This document shows, one piece after another, positions 25,812 to 39,904 of a stretch of 64,000 nucleotides of DNA. This stretch comes from CAVQGM01 sp963712065. GTDB taxonomy: Bacteria; Actinomycetota; Acidimicrobiia; Acidimicrobiales; Acidimicrobilacustridaceae. The stretch lies in assembly GCA_963712065.1 (NCBI GenBank), contig CAVQGM010000001.1, positions 1 to 64,000 of the forward strand. Reading direction: 5' to 3'. A model generated the notes under the pieces. It was given only the letters and a program-made list of their open reading frames with translations. It was not told the origin of the DNA and did not search any database. The position numbers were made by a program, and so were the translations under genes. Positions within the stretch are counted from its first letter, which is position 1; each line of letters starts with the position of its first letter.

Positions 25812-28193
25812 TCAGCGGTCGGGGGACGGATCGGTGTCGGCCAGCAGCCCGAGCTCCCGGGCCCGGATCACCGCCTCGCCCCGCCGGGCCACCCCGAGCT
25901 TGCGGTAGATCGCCAGCGTGTGCGACTTCACGGTGTTGCGCGAGACGTAGAGGTGCTCGCCGATCTCCTCCAGCGAGCGGTGGGTCGGCAGCTGCTCGAG
26001 CACTCGCAGCTCGGCGTTGGTGAGACCCAGGGCCACCACGGTGTCCCGCGCACGACGGCGGCCCGACACGCGCGCCTGGAGGTCGTCGAGCCAGTCGTGG
26101 AGGACGACGGCGTCGGGCTCGAACACCACCACGCGAGCAGCTCGATCGACCTGCTGCGCAGCGGCGGCCGGGTCGCCGCGCAGCAGCGCCGCCTCGGCGA
26201 GCACCAGCCGCCACTGCGCCCCGCCGCGCGGGACCACCGACTCGGCCGCTTCGACCCGCGGGTCGACGGCGGCCGCGATCCGCGCTGCCTCGTCGAAGCG
26301 ACCACGCCGGGCGGCCGCATAGCTGCGCACGCACGGCACCAGTTGGACGAGCAGGAAGTCCTCGAGGCCCAACCGCTCGACCTCGTCGACCGCCTCGTCG
26401 ATCGCGTCGTGGCCACCGGCGTCGTCGCCGTGGCCGAAGCGGGCCATCGCCAGGTGGGCGAGGCTGACGGCGTGCGCCGTGCCGAACCCGCGGGAGGCGA
26501 ACTCGGCTCGCCCGTACGCGCCCACCGGATCGTCCTCCTCACCCATCAGGTGGGCAGCCAGCTCACCGAGCAGGCACGCCAGGCCGAACCACGGGTTCCC
26601 GGCGGGTCCGGCCGAGCGCACCACGGCGGCGCTTCGCGCCACCTGCTTGATGCCACCCTCGCTGGCGGTCATCTCGAGGGCGGCGCGGGCGACCTCGAAC
26701 GAGCCCGGACGAGGGTCGTCGGACGCCCGTTGGTCGAACGGCGACGCCGCCGCCAACCACCGGCCGGCCTCGCCCACCTCGCCGGACATCATGGCCAGCC
26801 AGCCCGCCGCGAGGGCGAGCCGAGGTTGCCCGCGCAGGACCTCGGCCGGGAAGCCCTCGAGCCACCGCTCGAGCGATGCCGCCCTCCCCGTGCCGAGGCA
26901 GGGGCCGAGCTGGGCGAACACGATCTCGGCGGCCAGGTCCTCGTCGGCGGCGCGCAGCGCCTGGCCCACGGCGGCATCGCCGTCGTCGTGCTCGGCGTAC
27001 CAGACCGCCGCTCGGCGGTGGAGCACCGGCTCCTCCGATGGCGCGGTGCGTCGCAGCTCGGCGAGGAGCAGCTCGGCGAAGAGGTGGTGGTAGCGGTACG
27101 CCCCGGGCTCGTCGTCCAGGGCCACGACGAACGGGTTCCCCGACGCCACGAGACCCTCGAGGACCGCCCCGCTCCCGTCGGTGCCGACCACGACGTCACA
27201 GAGCGGACCCGACAGGCGCGGGAGGATCGAGGTGCGAACGAGGAAGTCGCGCGTCGAGCCGGGCAGGCTCAGCAGCAGCTCGTCACGGAAGTACTCGGCG
27301 ATCACGCGGTCGGCGGGCAGGGCGGCCACGGCCGCGCTCGGATCCTCGTGGCCCCGCAGGGCGATGGCGGCGAGGTGGGCCACGGCGGGCCACCCCTCGA
27401 TGCGGTCCTCGATGGCGGCGAGGGCGGCGGCGTCGAGCCCCGGCACCAGGCGGCGGACGACGGCGCGCACCTCGTCGGGATCGAACGCCAGCGCCGACTG
27501 GTCGATCTCGAGCGCCTCGTCGTCGAGGATGCGCTTGGCCAGGTGCAACGGCGGCATCGACCGACCGACCAGGACCACGGTCGAGCCGGCCGGCACGGCG
27601 TCCAGCAGGCCGTCGACGATGGCGACCGATCGTGCGTCCGTGACCAGGTGGACGTCGTCGAGCAGGAGGACGAACGGCCCGGCGCCGTCGAGCAGCACCC
27701 GCATGACCGCCACTGCGGACGCCTCGATGTCGGTCGGGCCGAGGTCGAGGATCCGGTCGAGGGCCGGCGTGGGTGCGAGGCCGTCGAGGGCGACGACGAG
27801 GTTGCGGAGGAGCACGACCGGATCGTCGTCTCCCCGATCGAGGGTGACCCAGGCGCTCGGACGAGGATCGACCTCGATCCACTGGCGGGCGAGGGTGGTC
27901 TTGCCGTAGCCCGCCCCGGCCCGGACCACCACGCACGGCGGATCGGTGCCGCCGACGCCGGCACGAAGGGTGTCGAGGAGCCGCTCGCGGGGGAGGTCGT
28001 CGGGACGGAGCCGAGGGGAGCGCAGCTTGGACGTCAAGATGCCGTGACGGCCGTCAGCACCCCCGATCGCCTCCACGCAGCCTCCGGCGGGACCCCGATC
28101 CGGCGTCGTCGCCCGCGCCGTCGTTCCCGCCGCGGCACCGTACCCGCGTCGGCGGGACCGACCGACCTCGGCCCCGCCGTCACGGCCCGTCAC
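25812..28193 (-). CDS. Large ATP-binding LuxR-type regulator (LAL / MalT-like)
   Basis: A roughly 780-residue signal-transduction ATPase (STAND type) with C-terminal LuxR DNA-binding domain. Visible features are Walker A RAGAGYGKTTLA, Walker B FVLLLDDVHLV, sensor SALAFDPDEVRAVVR and the winged-helix/ARM linker AYRYHHLFAELLLAELRR. A TPR-like helical middle (about 400-700) follows, then the LuxR helix-turn-helix LTNAELRVLEQLPTH...SRNTVKSHTLAIYRKLG at about 725-785. The start is uncertain. GTG 28193 overlaps the stop of the lipoprotein gene, but the family normally begins near ILTSKLRSPRLRP, so GTG 28076 is also possible. Overlap with the lipoprotein suggests co-expression. Targets unknown. Confidence 0.85.
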   Translation of the reverse strand: MTGRDGGAEVGRSRRRGYGAAAGTTARATTPDRGPAGGCVEAIGGADGRHGILTSKLRSPRLRPDDLPRERLLDTLRAGVGGTDPPCVVVRAGAGYGKTTLARQWIEVDPRPSAWVTLDRGDDDPVVLLRNLVVALDGLAPTPALDRILDLGPTDIEASAVAVMRVLLDGAGPFVLLLDDVHLVTDARSVAIVDGLLDAVPAGSTVVLVGRSMPPLHLAKRILDDEALEIDQSALAFDPDEVRAVVRRLVPGLDAAALAAIEDRIEGWPAVAHLAAIALRGHEDPSAAVAALPADRVIAEYFRDELLLSLPGSTRDFLVRTSILPRLSGPLCDVVVGTDGSGAVLEGLVASGNPFVVALDDEPGAYRYHHLFAELLLAELRRTAPSEEPVLHRRAAVWYAEHDDGDAAVGQALRAADEDLAAEIVFAQLGPCLGTGRAASLERWLEGFPAEVLRGQPRLALAAGWLAMMSGEVGEAGRWLAAASPFDQRASDDPRPGSFEVARAALEMTASEGGIKQVARSAAVVRSAGPAGNPWFGLACLLGELAAHLMGEEDDPVGAYGRAEFASRGFGTAHAVSLAHLAMARFGHGDDAGGHDAIDEAVDEVERLGLEDFLLVQLVPCVRSYAAARRGRFDEAARIAAAVDPRVEAAESVVPRGGAQWRLVLAEAALLRGDPAAAAQQVDRAARVVVFEPDAVVLHDWLDDLQARVSGRRRARDTVVALGLTNAELRVLEQLPTHRSLEEIGEHLYVSRNTVKSHTLAIYRKLGVARRGEAVIRARELGLLADTDPSPDR

Positions 28194-28747
28194 ACCGGCG
28201 TGCTGGTCCCCGTCGACGCGGTGCCCCCGGTCGTGCCCGTTCCCCCGGTCGTCCCGGTGGTGCCGCCCTCCAGGATGACGACGATGTAGGTCGCGTCGGA
28301 CGAACCGGCGACGGTGACCGAGCCGTCGTAGTCGCCGCCGATCTTCACCGACCCCAGGAAGCCGTCACCGATCCCGACCTTCTTGTCGTCCGACGGCTCG
28401 AGCGCGGCGTCGTCGGTGTAGAAGGCGAAGGCCTCGTCCGGGGCCTGACTGGTCGAGAACACCCCGATCTGCACGCCGGAGTCCTCCTGCTGCAGGGCAC
28501 CCGACCCAGCGGGCTCGGCGCCGGCCGGCACCGGGAAGTCGTCCGGCCAGTTCGCCGGGAGGTCGCCGTCGAGCGAGAGGGACACGTCACCCGCCGGCGT
28601 CGAGACCGAGAACCCACGGTTGGCGGCGGCCGTGGTGGTGGTCGCCGCCTCGTCGTCGTCGTCGGACGAGCACGCCGCCGCGCCTCCGACCGCAAGGAAG
28701 CCCACCAGGGTGACCACCGCGAACCTCGTCCAACGCTTCGTCGCCAT
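28190..28747 (-). CDS. Secreted lipoprotein of unknown function
   Basis: A 185-residue lipoprotein. Hydrophobic signal TRFAVVTLVGFLAVGGAAAC ends in the lipobox with Cys at about residue 23. A DDDD/TTTT linker follows, then a small beta-rich domain (GFSVSTPAGDVSLSLDG, APDEAFAFYTDDAAL, GSVKIGGDYDGSVTVAGS). The tail is a low-complexity Gly/Thr repeat (GTTGTTGGTGTTGG). ATG 28747 is preceded by GAGGAGAAGAG; the longer open frame to 28864 adds non-signal sequence. Its stop overlaps the possible LuxR GTG start. Function unknown; perhaps the regulator responds to the envelope state this protein reports. Confidence 0.75.
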   Translation of the reverse strand: MATKRWTRFAVVTLVGFLAVGGAAACSSDDDDEAATTTTAAANRGFSVSTPAGDVSLSLDGDLPANWPDDFPVPAGAEPAGSGALQQEDSGVQIGVFSTSQAPDEAFAFYTDDAALEPSDDKKVGIGDGFLGSVKIGGDYDGSVTVAGSSDATYIVVILEGGTTGTTGGTGTTGGTASTGTSTPV

Positions 28748-28907
28748 CTCTTCTCCTCGTGCGAATGCCGTGTGTGGGACCGATCCGGTCCACCTCACCG
28801 GACAACCTAGGTCACGCCACACCCCGAACCCGTTCACCCCTTTCAGGTGATGACCCCCGTCCACCGTCGGTTAGATTCCGGCTGCCCTCACCGGAAGGAG
28901 AGCCCCC

Positions 28908-29330
28908 GTGCCCGACGACGACATCCACGGACCCGTCGACTTCGTCCTCCTGGAGTTCCCAGGCGACCGCGAGCCCACCGGCGAGGCCGCCGCCGAGCTG
29001 GCGCGCCTGGTCGAGTCCGGCATCATCCGGCTCTACGACCTCGCCGTGATCCAGAAGCAGGCCGACGGCACCTTCTCGGGGATCGTGCTCGACGAGATCG
29101 AGGGCTTCGCCGCCTTCGCCGGGGCCCGCTCCGGGCTGCTCGGCGACGACGACCTGGCCGAGGCGGCCGCAGCCATGGCCCCCGGGACGATCGCCGCGCT
29201 GATCGTCTACGAGAACGCGTGGGCGGCGCCGTTCGTCGGCGCCGCCCGCCGGGCCGGCGGCGAGCTCATCGCCACCGCCCGGATCCCCGCCCAGGACCTG
29301 ATGGACGCGCTCGACGCGCTCGACGCCTGA
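28908..29330 (+). CDS. DUF6325-family protein
   Basis: A 140-residue protein paralogous to the one at 25214: GPVDFVLLEFPGDREPTGEA, LVESGIIRLYDLAVIQKQAD and VYENAWAAPFVGAARRAGG align with it throughout. The GTG start at 28908 has an excellent ribosome-binding site (GGAAGGAG). A plausible -10 (TAGATT) lies about 30 bases upstream at 28872-28877. It is followed after 40 bases by a SHOCT-domain gene, the usual partner of this family. Function unknown. Confidence 0.75.
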   Translation: MPDDDIHGPVDFVLLEFPGDREPTGEAAAELARLVESGIIRLYDLAVIQKQADGTFSGIVLDEIEGFAAFAGARSGLLGDDDLAEAAAAMAPGTIAALIVYENAWAAPFVGAARRAGGELIATARIPAQDLMDALDALDA

Positions 29331-29334
29331 CCCC

Positions 29335-29354
29335 GAACGAACGAACGAACGAAC
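29335..29354. repeat. (GAAC)5 tetranucleotide microsatellite
   Basis: Five exact GAAC units lie between the stop of the DUF6325 gene and the ribosome-binding site GAGAGGAG of the SHOCT gene. Slippage here would alter intercistronic spacing only, as the tract is not coding in the annotated genes. Confidence 0.85.
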
Positions 29355-29370
29355 GACGAGAGGAGACATC

Positions 29371-29679
29371 GTGCCCGGACTCCTACGAGGCGTCGCCCGC
29401 ACCGCCGTGGTCGCCGGCACCGCCACCGCGGTGAGCGGCCGCGTCCAGCGTCGCCAGGCCGAGAAGTACGCCACCCGCGACGCCAACATCTACGCCCAGC
29501 GTGAGCAGGCCTACGAGCAACAGGTCGCGCCCGCCCCGGCACCACCACCGGCAGCGCCAGCGGCGGCGTCCCAGGGCGAGGTGATCGAACAGCTCAAGGA
29601 GCTGGCCGCCCTGAAGGACCAGGGCGTGCTCACCGAGGCCGAGTTCGCGGCCCAGAAGGCCAAGCTGCTCGGCACCTGA
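29371..29679 (+). CDS. SHOCT-domain protein
   Basis: A 102-residue protein with a C-terminal SHOCT domain (EQLKELAALKDQGVLTEAEF then AAQKAKLL, about residues 70-100), a short helical oligomerisation or binding motif. The N-terminus GLLRGVARTAVVAGTATAV is weakly hydrophobic and may associate with membrane; residues 48-66 are an Ala/Pro linker. GTG start with AGAGGAG ribosome-binding site. It is the second gene of a DUF6325-SHOCT pair often seen in actinobacteria, function unknown. Confidence 0.82.
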   Translation: MPGLLRGVARTAVVAGTATAVSGRVQRRQAEKYATRDANIYAQREQAYEQQVAPAPAPPPAAPAAASQGEVIEQLKELAALKDQGVLTEAEFAAQKAKLLGT

Positions 29680-29735
29680 GCGGCGCCGGGTTCGGTGGCC
29701 GGCACGACGAGGTGGCGGTGGCGAGACGGGTGGTG

Positions 29736-29754
29736 TTAGGGTTACCTAACCAAC
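29736..29754. promoter_or_regulatory. IdeR/DtxR-like iron box
   Basis: TTAGGGTTACCTAACCAAC matches about 14 of 19 positions of the IdeR/DtxR consensus TWAGGTWAGSCTWACCTWA and contains the palindrome GTTAGG-N4-CCTAAC. It ends 24 bases before the ATG of the AMP-ligase gene, where bound repressor would block transcription. No Shine-Dalgarno sequence lies between box and ATG, so the transcript may be leaderless. Iron control is inference from motif similarity. Confidence 0.45.
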
Positions 29755-29778
29755 CTCGTCAGCTCCCCCTCCCCGTCG

Positions 29779-32361
29779 ATGCCACCACCGGTCCTCGTCT
29801 CGCCCACCCCCACCGCCTCCCCCGCCGTCTGCGGCCGCGCGCCGGCGTTCGCGACCGCCCTCGAACGACACGGTGACCGGCTCGCGGTCGTCGCCGACCG
29901 CACCCGTGTCACCTACGCCGAGCTGGCCGAGCGCGCCGACGACCTGCGCGACCGCCTGGGCCCGACGCGACGGCTGGTCGCCGTCGAGGCGGCCAACGAC
30001 CTCTCCACCCTCGTCGCCTACCTCGGAGCGCTGCGCGGCGGCCACCCCACGCTGCTCCTGCCGACCGGCCCCCATCGAGACGCGCTGCTCGACCGGTACC
30101 GACCCGACGTCGTGGTGTCCGCCGCCGACGGCCGCACCCTCGTCGACGAGCACCACGACGGCTCGGCCCACGAGCTGCACCCCGACCTGGCGCTGCTCCT
30201 CTCGACGTCGGGCTCGACCGGTGCGCCGAAGCTCGTGCGCCTGTCGGGCGAGAGCCTGCAGGCCAACGCCGAGGCGATCGTCGACTCCCTCGGGCTCCGC
30301 GGCGACGACCGCGCCATCACCTCGCTCCCCCTGTCGTACTGCTACGGACTGTCGGTGGCCCACAGCCACCTGCACGCCGGCGGCACCCTCGTGCTCACCG
30401 CCGACTCGGTGGTCGACCCGTGCTTCTGGCGTCGGTTCGTCGACGAGGGCGTCACCGGCCTGGCCGGGGTCCCGCACACCTTCGAGCTGCTCGACCGGGT
30501 GGGCTTCGCCGACATGGAGCTCCCCGCTCTGCGCCGGGTGACCCAGGCCGGCGGCCGGATGGCACCGGAGCGGGTCCGCGACCTGGCCGCGCTCGGGCGG
30601 CGACGAGGATGGCACCTGTTCGTCATGTACGGGCAGACCGAGGCCACCGCGCGCATGGCCTACCTCCCTCCGGCGCGGGCCTTCGAGCGGCCCGAGTCCA
30701 TCGGCATCCCCATCCCCGGCGGATCGTTCCGGATCGATCCCCTCCCCGACGATCCCCACGGCGACGGGCGGGGCGAGCTCGTCTACCGGGGCCCCAACGT
30801 CATGCTCGGCTACGCCGAGGAGCCGGGCGACCTCGCCCTGGGACGCGTCGTGTCCGAGCTCCGCACCGGCGACGTCGCCCGGCGGGGCGACGACGGCATG
30901 TACGAGATCGTGGGGCGGGCCCGGCGGTTCGTGAAGCCGTTCGGCCTGCGCATCGACCTCGACCAGGTCGAACGACTGCTCGCCGCCGCCGACCACCGCG
31001 CCCTGTGCACCGGTGACGACCACGGGCTGGCGATCGCGGTCGAGTCACCGGCCGATCCGGCCGAGATCACCCGCCTGGTGGCGTCGCGATGCGCGATCCC
31101 CGCGGGCGCGGTGCACGTCGTCGTCCGACGACGGCTGCCCCGGCTCCCCAACGGGAAGCCGGATTACGAACGCATCCGCCGATCGGCCCGCCCGACCGAG
31201 CCGGAGCCGGGCACCGCCGAGCCCGCGAACGGGCGACCGCGGCACGGCGCGGGATCGTCGCCTCGCGACGTGCTCGCCGAGGTCCTGGGCGTGGCTCGGG
31301 TGGGCGACGACGACACCTTCGTCGGCCTGGGCGGCGACTCGCTGTCGTACGTCGAGGTCTCGGTGAAGCTCGACGAGATCCTCGGTGTGGTGCCGACCGA
31401 CTGGCACGTGCTGCCGGTGGCGGCGCTCGACGCCCTCCCTCGTCGCCGACGCCCGGCGGTGGCGTCGATGGAGACCGGCGTCGTGCTCCGAGCCGTGGCG
31501 GTCGTCGCCGTCGTGGCCACCCACACCGGCGCCGCCGGGATCGTCGGGGGTGCTCACCTGCTGCTCGTGCTGGCCGGCTGGAACTTCGCCCGGTTCGGGC
31601 TGACCGGCGTGCGCGAGCGGGGCACCGTGACCCCGATCCTGCGGAGCCTGTGGCGCCTGGTGGTGCCCACCGTGCTGTTCGTCGGCGCCGTCACCCTGGT
31701 GCTGACCAGCCACACCTGGGCCAACGTCGCCCTCGTGAACAACTACACCGCCGACGGCGTGTGGCGGTACTGGTACTGGTTCGTCGAGGTGCTCGCCCAG
31801 ACCCTCGCCGTCGTCGCCCTCGTGCTCGCCGTGCCCGCGGTGCGGCGTCTCGAGGCACACCGCCCGTTCCCGTTCGCCCTCGCGCTGCTCGCCGTCGCGC
31901 TCGTGGTGCGGGAGATCCCCATGGGTGACCCGGCCAACGACATCTACCGCACGCACTCCGTGCTGTTCCTCTTCGTGCTCGGCTGGGCGGCGTGCGTCGC
32001 CACCACCACCCCGTCCAAGCTGGCCGTCAGCGCGATCGCGGTCCTCGTGGTCCCCGGGTTCCTCGACGGCACCTCGCGCCCCCTCGTCGTCGTCGTCGGC
32101 CTGCTGCTCGTGCTGTGGTGGCCCCGCATGCCGGTCGTGGGCCCGCTCCATCGCCTGGTGGGCATCGTGGCCTCGGCGTCGCTGTGGATCTACCTCACCC
32201 ACTGGCAGGTCTTCCCCGTGCTGGCGCCGCACCTCCCGCCGGCCGTGGTCACCGCCGTGGCGATCGCGGTCGGGGTGCTGGCCTGGCTCGGATGGGAACG
32301 GACGAGCGATGCGGTGCGCCGTCGAAGGGGTCGGCTCAGCGCTTCGGCGGTCGCAACGTGA
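29779..32361 (+). CDS. AMP-ligase / acyl carrier protein / AT3 membrane acyltransferase fusion
   Basis: An 860-residue three-module protein. Residues about 20-470 are an adenylate-forming ligase (STSGSTGAPK at 142-151, YGQTEATARM, then GDVARRGDDGMYEIVGR and the catalytic Lys in LPNGKPDYE). Residues about 490-560 are a carrier protein with the canonical phosphopantetheine Ser521 in LGGDSLSYVE. Residues about 565-850 are a membrane domain of acyltransferase-3 type (LRAVAVVAVVATHTG, LLLVLAGWNFARFG, IYLTHWQVFPVL) with about ten helices. The likely job is to activate a carboxylic acid, load it on the built-in carrier and transfer it across or onto a membrane acceptor. It converges with the lipid-synthase operon, overlapping the thioesterase gene by 26 bases, and lies behind an iron-box-like site. 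Confidence 0.82.
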   Translation: MPPPVLVSPTPTASPAVCGRAPAFATALERHGDRLAVVADRTRVTYAELAERADDLRDRLGPTRRLVAVEAANDLSTLVAYLGALRGGHPTLLLPTGPHRDALLDRYRPDVVVSAADGRTLVDEHHDGSAHELHPDLALLLSTSGSTGAPKLVRLSGESLQANAEAIVDSLGLRGDDRAITSLPLSYCYGLSVAHSHLHAGGTLVLTADSVVDPCFWRRFVDEGVTGLAGVPHTFELLDRVGFADMELPALRRVTQAGGRMAPERVRDLAALGRRRGWHLFVMYGQTEATARMAYLPPARAFERPESIGIPIPGGSFRIDPLPDDPHGDGRGELVYRGPNVMLGYAEEPGDLALGRVVSELRTGDVARRGDDGMYEIVGRARRFVKPFGLRIDLDQVERLLAAADHRALCTGDDHGLAIAVESPADPAEITRLVASRCAIPAGAVHVVVRRRLPRLPNGKPDYERIRRSARPTEPEPGTAEPANGRPRHGAGSSPRDVLAEVLGVARVGDDDTFVGLGGDSLSYVEVSVKLDEILGVVPTDWHVLPVAALDALPRRRRPAVASMETGVVLRAVAVVAVVATHTGAAGIVGGAHLLLVLAGWNFARFGLTGVRERGTVTPILRSLWRLVVPTVLFVGAVTLVLTSHTWANVALVNNYTADGVWRYWYWFVEVLAQTLAVVALVLAVPAVRRLEAHRPFPFALALLAVALVVREIPMGDPANDIYRTHSVLFLFVLGWAACVATTTPSKLAVSAIAVLVVPGFLDGTSRPLVVVVGLLLVLWWPRMPVVGPLHRLVGIVASASLWIYLTHWQVFPVLAPHLPPAVVTAVAIAVGVLAWLGWERTSDAVRRRRGRLSASAVAT

Positions 32362-32764
32362 CCGTGCCCTGCGCCAACGCGACCGTGCGCCCGGCGTTGG
32401 CGACCTCGATGCGCACCACCGCGGTCCGCGTGGACATCGCCACGATCTCGGCCGCGCCCTCCAGCACGCCGTCGCGCACCGGCGCGACGAGGTTCACCTT
32501 GTACTCGGTGGTGGCCGCCCACGTCCCCCGGGCGATCACCGGGTAGCAGACGGCCCCGAGCAGGTGGTCGACGAGGGCCGACACCACGCCCCCGTGCAGC
32601 ACGCCGAACGGGTTCAGGAGCTCCGGGCGCACCTCGACCGTGGCTCGCATCGTGCCGGGACCGACGTCGACGACCTCCACGCCGAGGAACGCGCTGATGC
32701 CGGTCTCCTCCCGATGGCCGCGGGCGGCGTCGGCGACGGCTCGGTCGAAGTCGGGGAAGTCCAC
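32336..32764 (-). CDS. PaaI-family hotdog thioesterase
   Basis: A 142-residue hotdog-fold thioesterase. The PaaI-type active-site segment NPFGVLHGGVVSALVDHLLG is intact, with TEYKVNLVAPVRDG and VALAQGTVTLRPP following. GTG start. It is the last gene of the minus-strand synthase operon, 24 bases after gpsA, so it may hydrolyse or edit acyl-CoA or acyl-ACP products of the large synthase. Its 3' end overlaps that of the convergent AMP-ligase gene by 26 bases. Confidence 0.85.
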   Translation of the reverse strand: MDFPDFDRAVADAARGHREETGISAFLGVEVVDVGPGTMRATVEVRPELLNPFGVLHGGVVSALVDHLLGAVCYPVIARGTWAATTEYKVNLVAPVRDGVLEGAAEIVAMSTRTAVVRIEVANAGRTVALAQGTVTLRPPKR

Positions 32765-32788
32765 GGCGCCGGAGGCTAGTGGTCGGGC

Positions 32789-33790
32789 TCAGGCCAGACC
32801 CTCGAGCTCGCCCTTGGCCCCGCGACCCATGAGCGCGCCCACGGCCTCGTGCGGGTCGGCGCCGTGGTGGAGCACCGCCTCCACCTGCTCGCTGATCGGC
32901 ATCTCGACGTCGTGGTCGGCGGCGATGGCCAGCACCACGGGCGCGGTGCGGACGCCCTCGGCCACCATGTGCATCTCGGCCTGGATGTCGTCGAGCGACC
33001 GCCCGGCGGCGAGGGCGGCCCCCACGCTGCGGTTCCGGCTCTGCGGGCTGCTGCACGTGGCGATCAGGTCGCCGTTGCCGGCGAGGCCGAGGAACGTCAG
33101 CGGCTGACCGCCGAGGGACACGCCGAGACGGGTCAGCTCGGCCAATCCACGCGTCACCAACGCCGCCATCGTGTTCTCGCCGAACCCCAGCCCGTGGGCG
33201 ATGCCGGCGGCGATGGCGATCACGTTCTTCACCGCGCCGGCCACCTCGCAACCGACCACGTCGCTGCTCGAGTAGACGCGGAACGTCGGCCCCATGAACA
33301 GCTCCTGGAGCCGGTGGGACCAGTCGCCGTCGGGGAAGGCGACCACGGTCGCCGACGGCTGGCCCGCGGCCACCTCCTTGGCCAGGTTGGGCCCGCTCAG
33401 CACGCCCACGCGGTGCTCGCCGCCGAGGACCTCGGCCAGCACCTCGGTCATCCTCAGGCGGGTTCCCGGCTCGATGCCCTTCACCACGCTGAGGACCGGG
33501 ACGTCGCCGCCGATCCACGGCGCGGCCTCGACGAGCACCGAGCGGAAGTACGGCGACGGCACCGCCATCACGACGACATCGGCACCCTCGACGGCGTCGG
33601 CGAGCGAGCTCGTCGCCCGGAGCTCGGGGCTCAGCGCGAAGCCGGGGAGGAAGAGAGGGTTCTCGTGGTGCTCGGCCACGCCTTCGACGACCTCGGGCTC
33701 ACGGGCCCACAGCACGGCGTCGGCGTGGTGGGCGACGAGCGATGCCAGGGTGGTGCCCCACGAACCGCCACCGACGACGGTGACCCTCAT
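32789..33790 (-). CDS. gpsA: NAD(P)H-dependent glycerol-3-phosphate dehydrogenase
   Basis: A 333-residue cytosolic enzyme reducing dihydroxyacetone phosphate to sn-glycerol-3-phosphate, the backbone of phospholipids. The cofactor motif VVGGGSWGTTLAS, SVVKGIEPGT, SGPNLAKEVAAGQP, the catalytic Lys in AGAVKNVIAIAAGI and TFLGLAGNGDLIATC are intact and full length. The ATG at 33790 overlaps the stop of the phosphopantetheinyl transferase gene (ATGA). Its placement inside a Pfa-like synthase operon is unusual and suggests that acyl chains made here are destined for glycerol-3-phosphate, or that this is a second, dedicated copy. Confidence 0.92.
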   Translation of the reverse strand: MRVTVVGGGSWGTTLASLVAHHADAVLWAREPEVVEGVAEHHENPLFLPGFALSPELRATSSLADAVEGADVVVMAVPSPYFRSVLVEAAPWIGGDVPVLSVVKGIEPGTRLRMTEVLAEVLGGEHRVGVLSGPNLAKEVAAGQPSATVVAFPDGDWSHRLQELFMGPTFRVYSSSDVVGCEVAGAVKNVIAIAAGIAHGLGFGENTMAALVTRGLAELTRLGVSLGGQPLTFLGLAGNGDLIATCSSPQSRNRSVGAALAAGRSLDDIQAEMHMVAEGVRTAPVVLAIAADHDVEMPISEQVEAVLHHGADPHEAVGALMGRGAKGELEGLA

Positions 33791-34523
33791 GACGCCCACC
33801 CCCCGACGAGCGGCTCGGGGGACGCCGTCGCCGTGGCGCCGAGCTCGACGGCGACGACGGCGAGGTGCACGCCCAGGCGCCGCGCCCAGCACCTGTAGGC
33901 GGTGGCGCCCTCGAGGTCGGTCGCGAGCACGGCCGTCCAACGCTCGCCGAGGGCCTCGGCGCGGTGCCCCACGTCGACCTCGACGCTGCGCGTGTCGCGC
34001 CGCAACCCCTCGCCCACCGCCTTCAGCACGCTCTCCTTGGCGCTCCAGATCAGCGTGACCACCTCGTCGCGGTGCACGCCGTCGACGGCGGCGACGGCGC
34101 CGCACTCGAAGGCGGTGAACCAGTCGGCCGGGAAGCGGGCGCTCCTCGGCTCGATCTGCTCGAGGTCGCAGCCCACCCTGGTGCCGGCGGGGCCGACGAC
34201 GGCCAGGCCGATGCCGTCGCGATGGCTGAGCGACAGCGACGGCACCGCGCCGGCGATCCCGCGCACCTCCGGGTAGCCGTCGTCGTCGGCCCGGGCCTCG
34301 ACGCCCACCGAACCCGGACGGACCTGCTGCCCCTCGGCGGCCAACCAGGCCACGATCGCCTGCTTCGCGGTCCAGCGGCCGAGGCGCCAGTCGGCCCGCC
34401 GCTTGGCCACGGCGAACCGCGCCTGAGCCCGGCGCTCCTCGGACGTCAGCCAGCGGTCGCCCTCGGGTACCGCCTCGGCCGGGGCCAGCAGCCAACCGAC
34501 CGATGCGTGGTTGGCCACCGACG

Positions 34524-34527
<4 letters not shown>
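33787..34527 (-). CDS. Sfp-type 4'-phosphopantetheinyl transferase
   Basis: A 246-residue Sfp/AcpT-like enzyme that moves phosphopantetheine from CoA onto carrier proteins. The two family motifs are clear: VGCDLEQIE (V-G-x-D) and WSAKESVLKAVGEGL (W-S-x-K-E-x-x-x-K). N-terminal LTSEERRAQARFAVAKRRAD and SLSLSHRDG also fit. GTG start at 34527 overlaps the carboxylase stop (GTGA), and its own stop overlaps gpsA. Its operon position makes it the natural activator of the three tandem ACPs of the synthase and perhaps of the AMP-ligase carrier domain. Confidence 0.9.
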
Positions 34528-39902
<5,375 letters not shown>

Positions 39903-39904
39903 GA

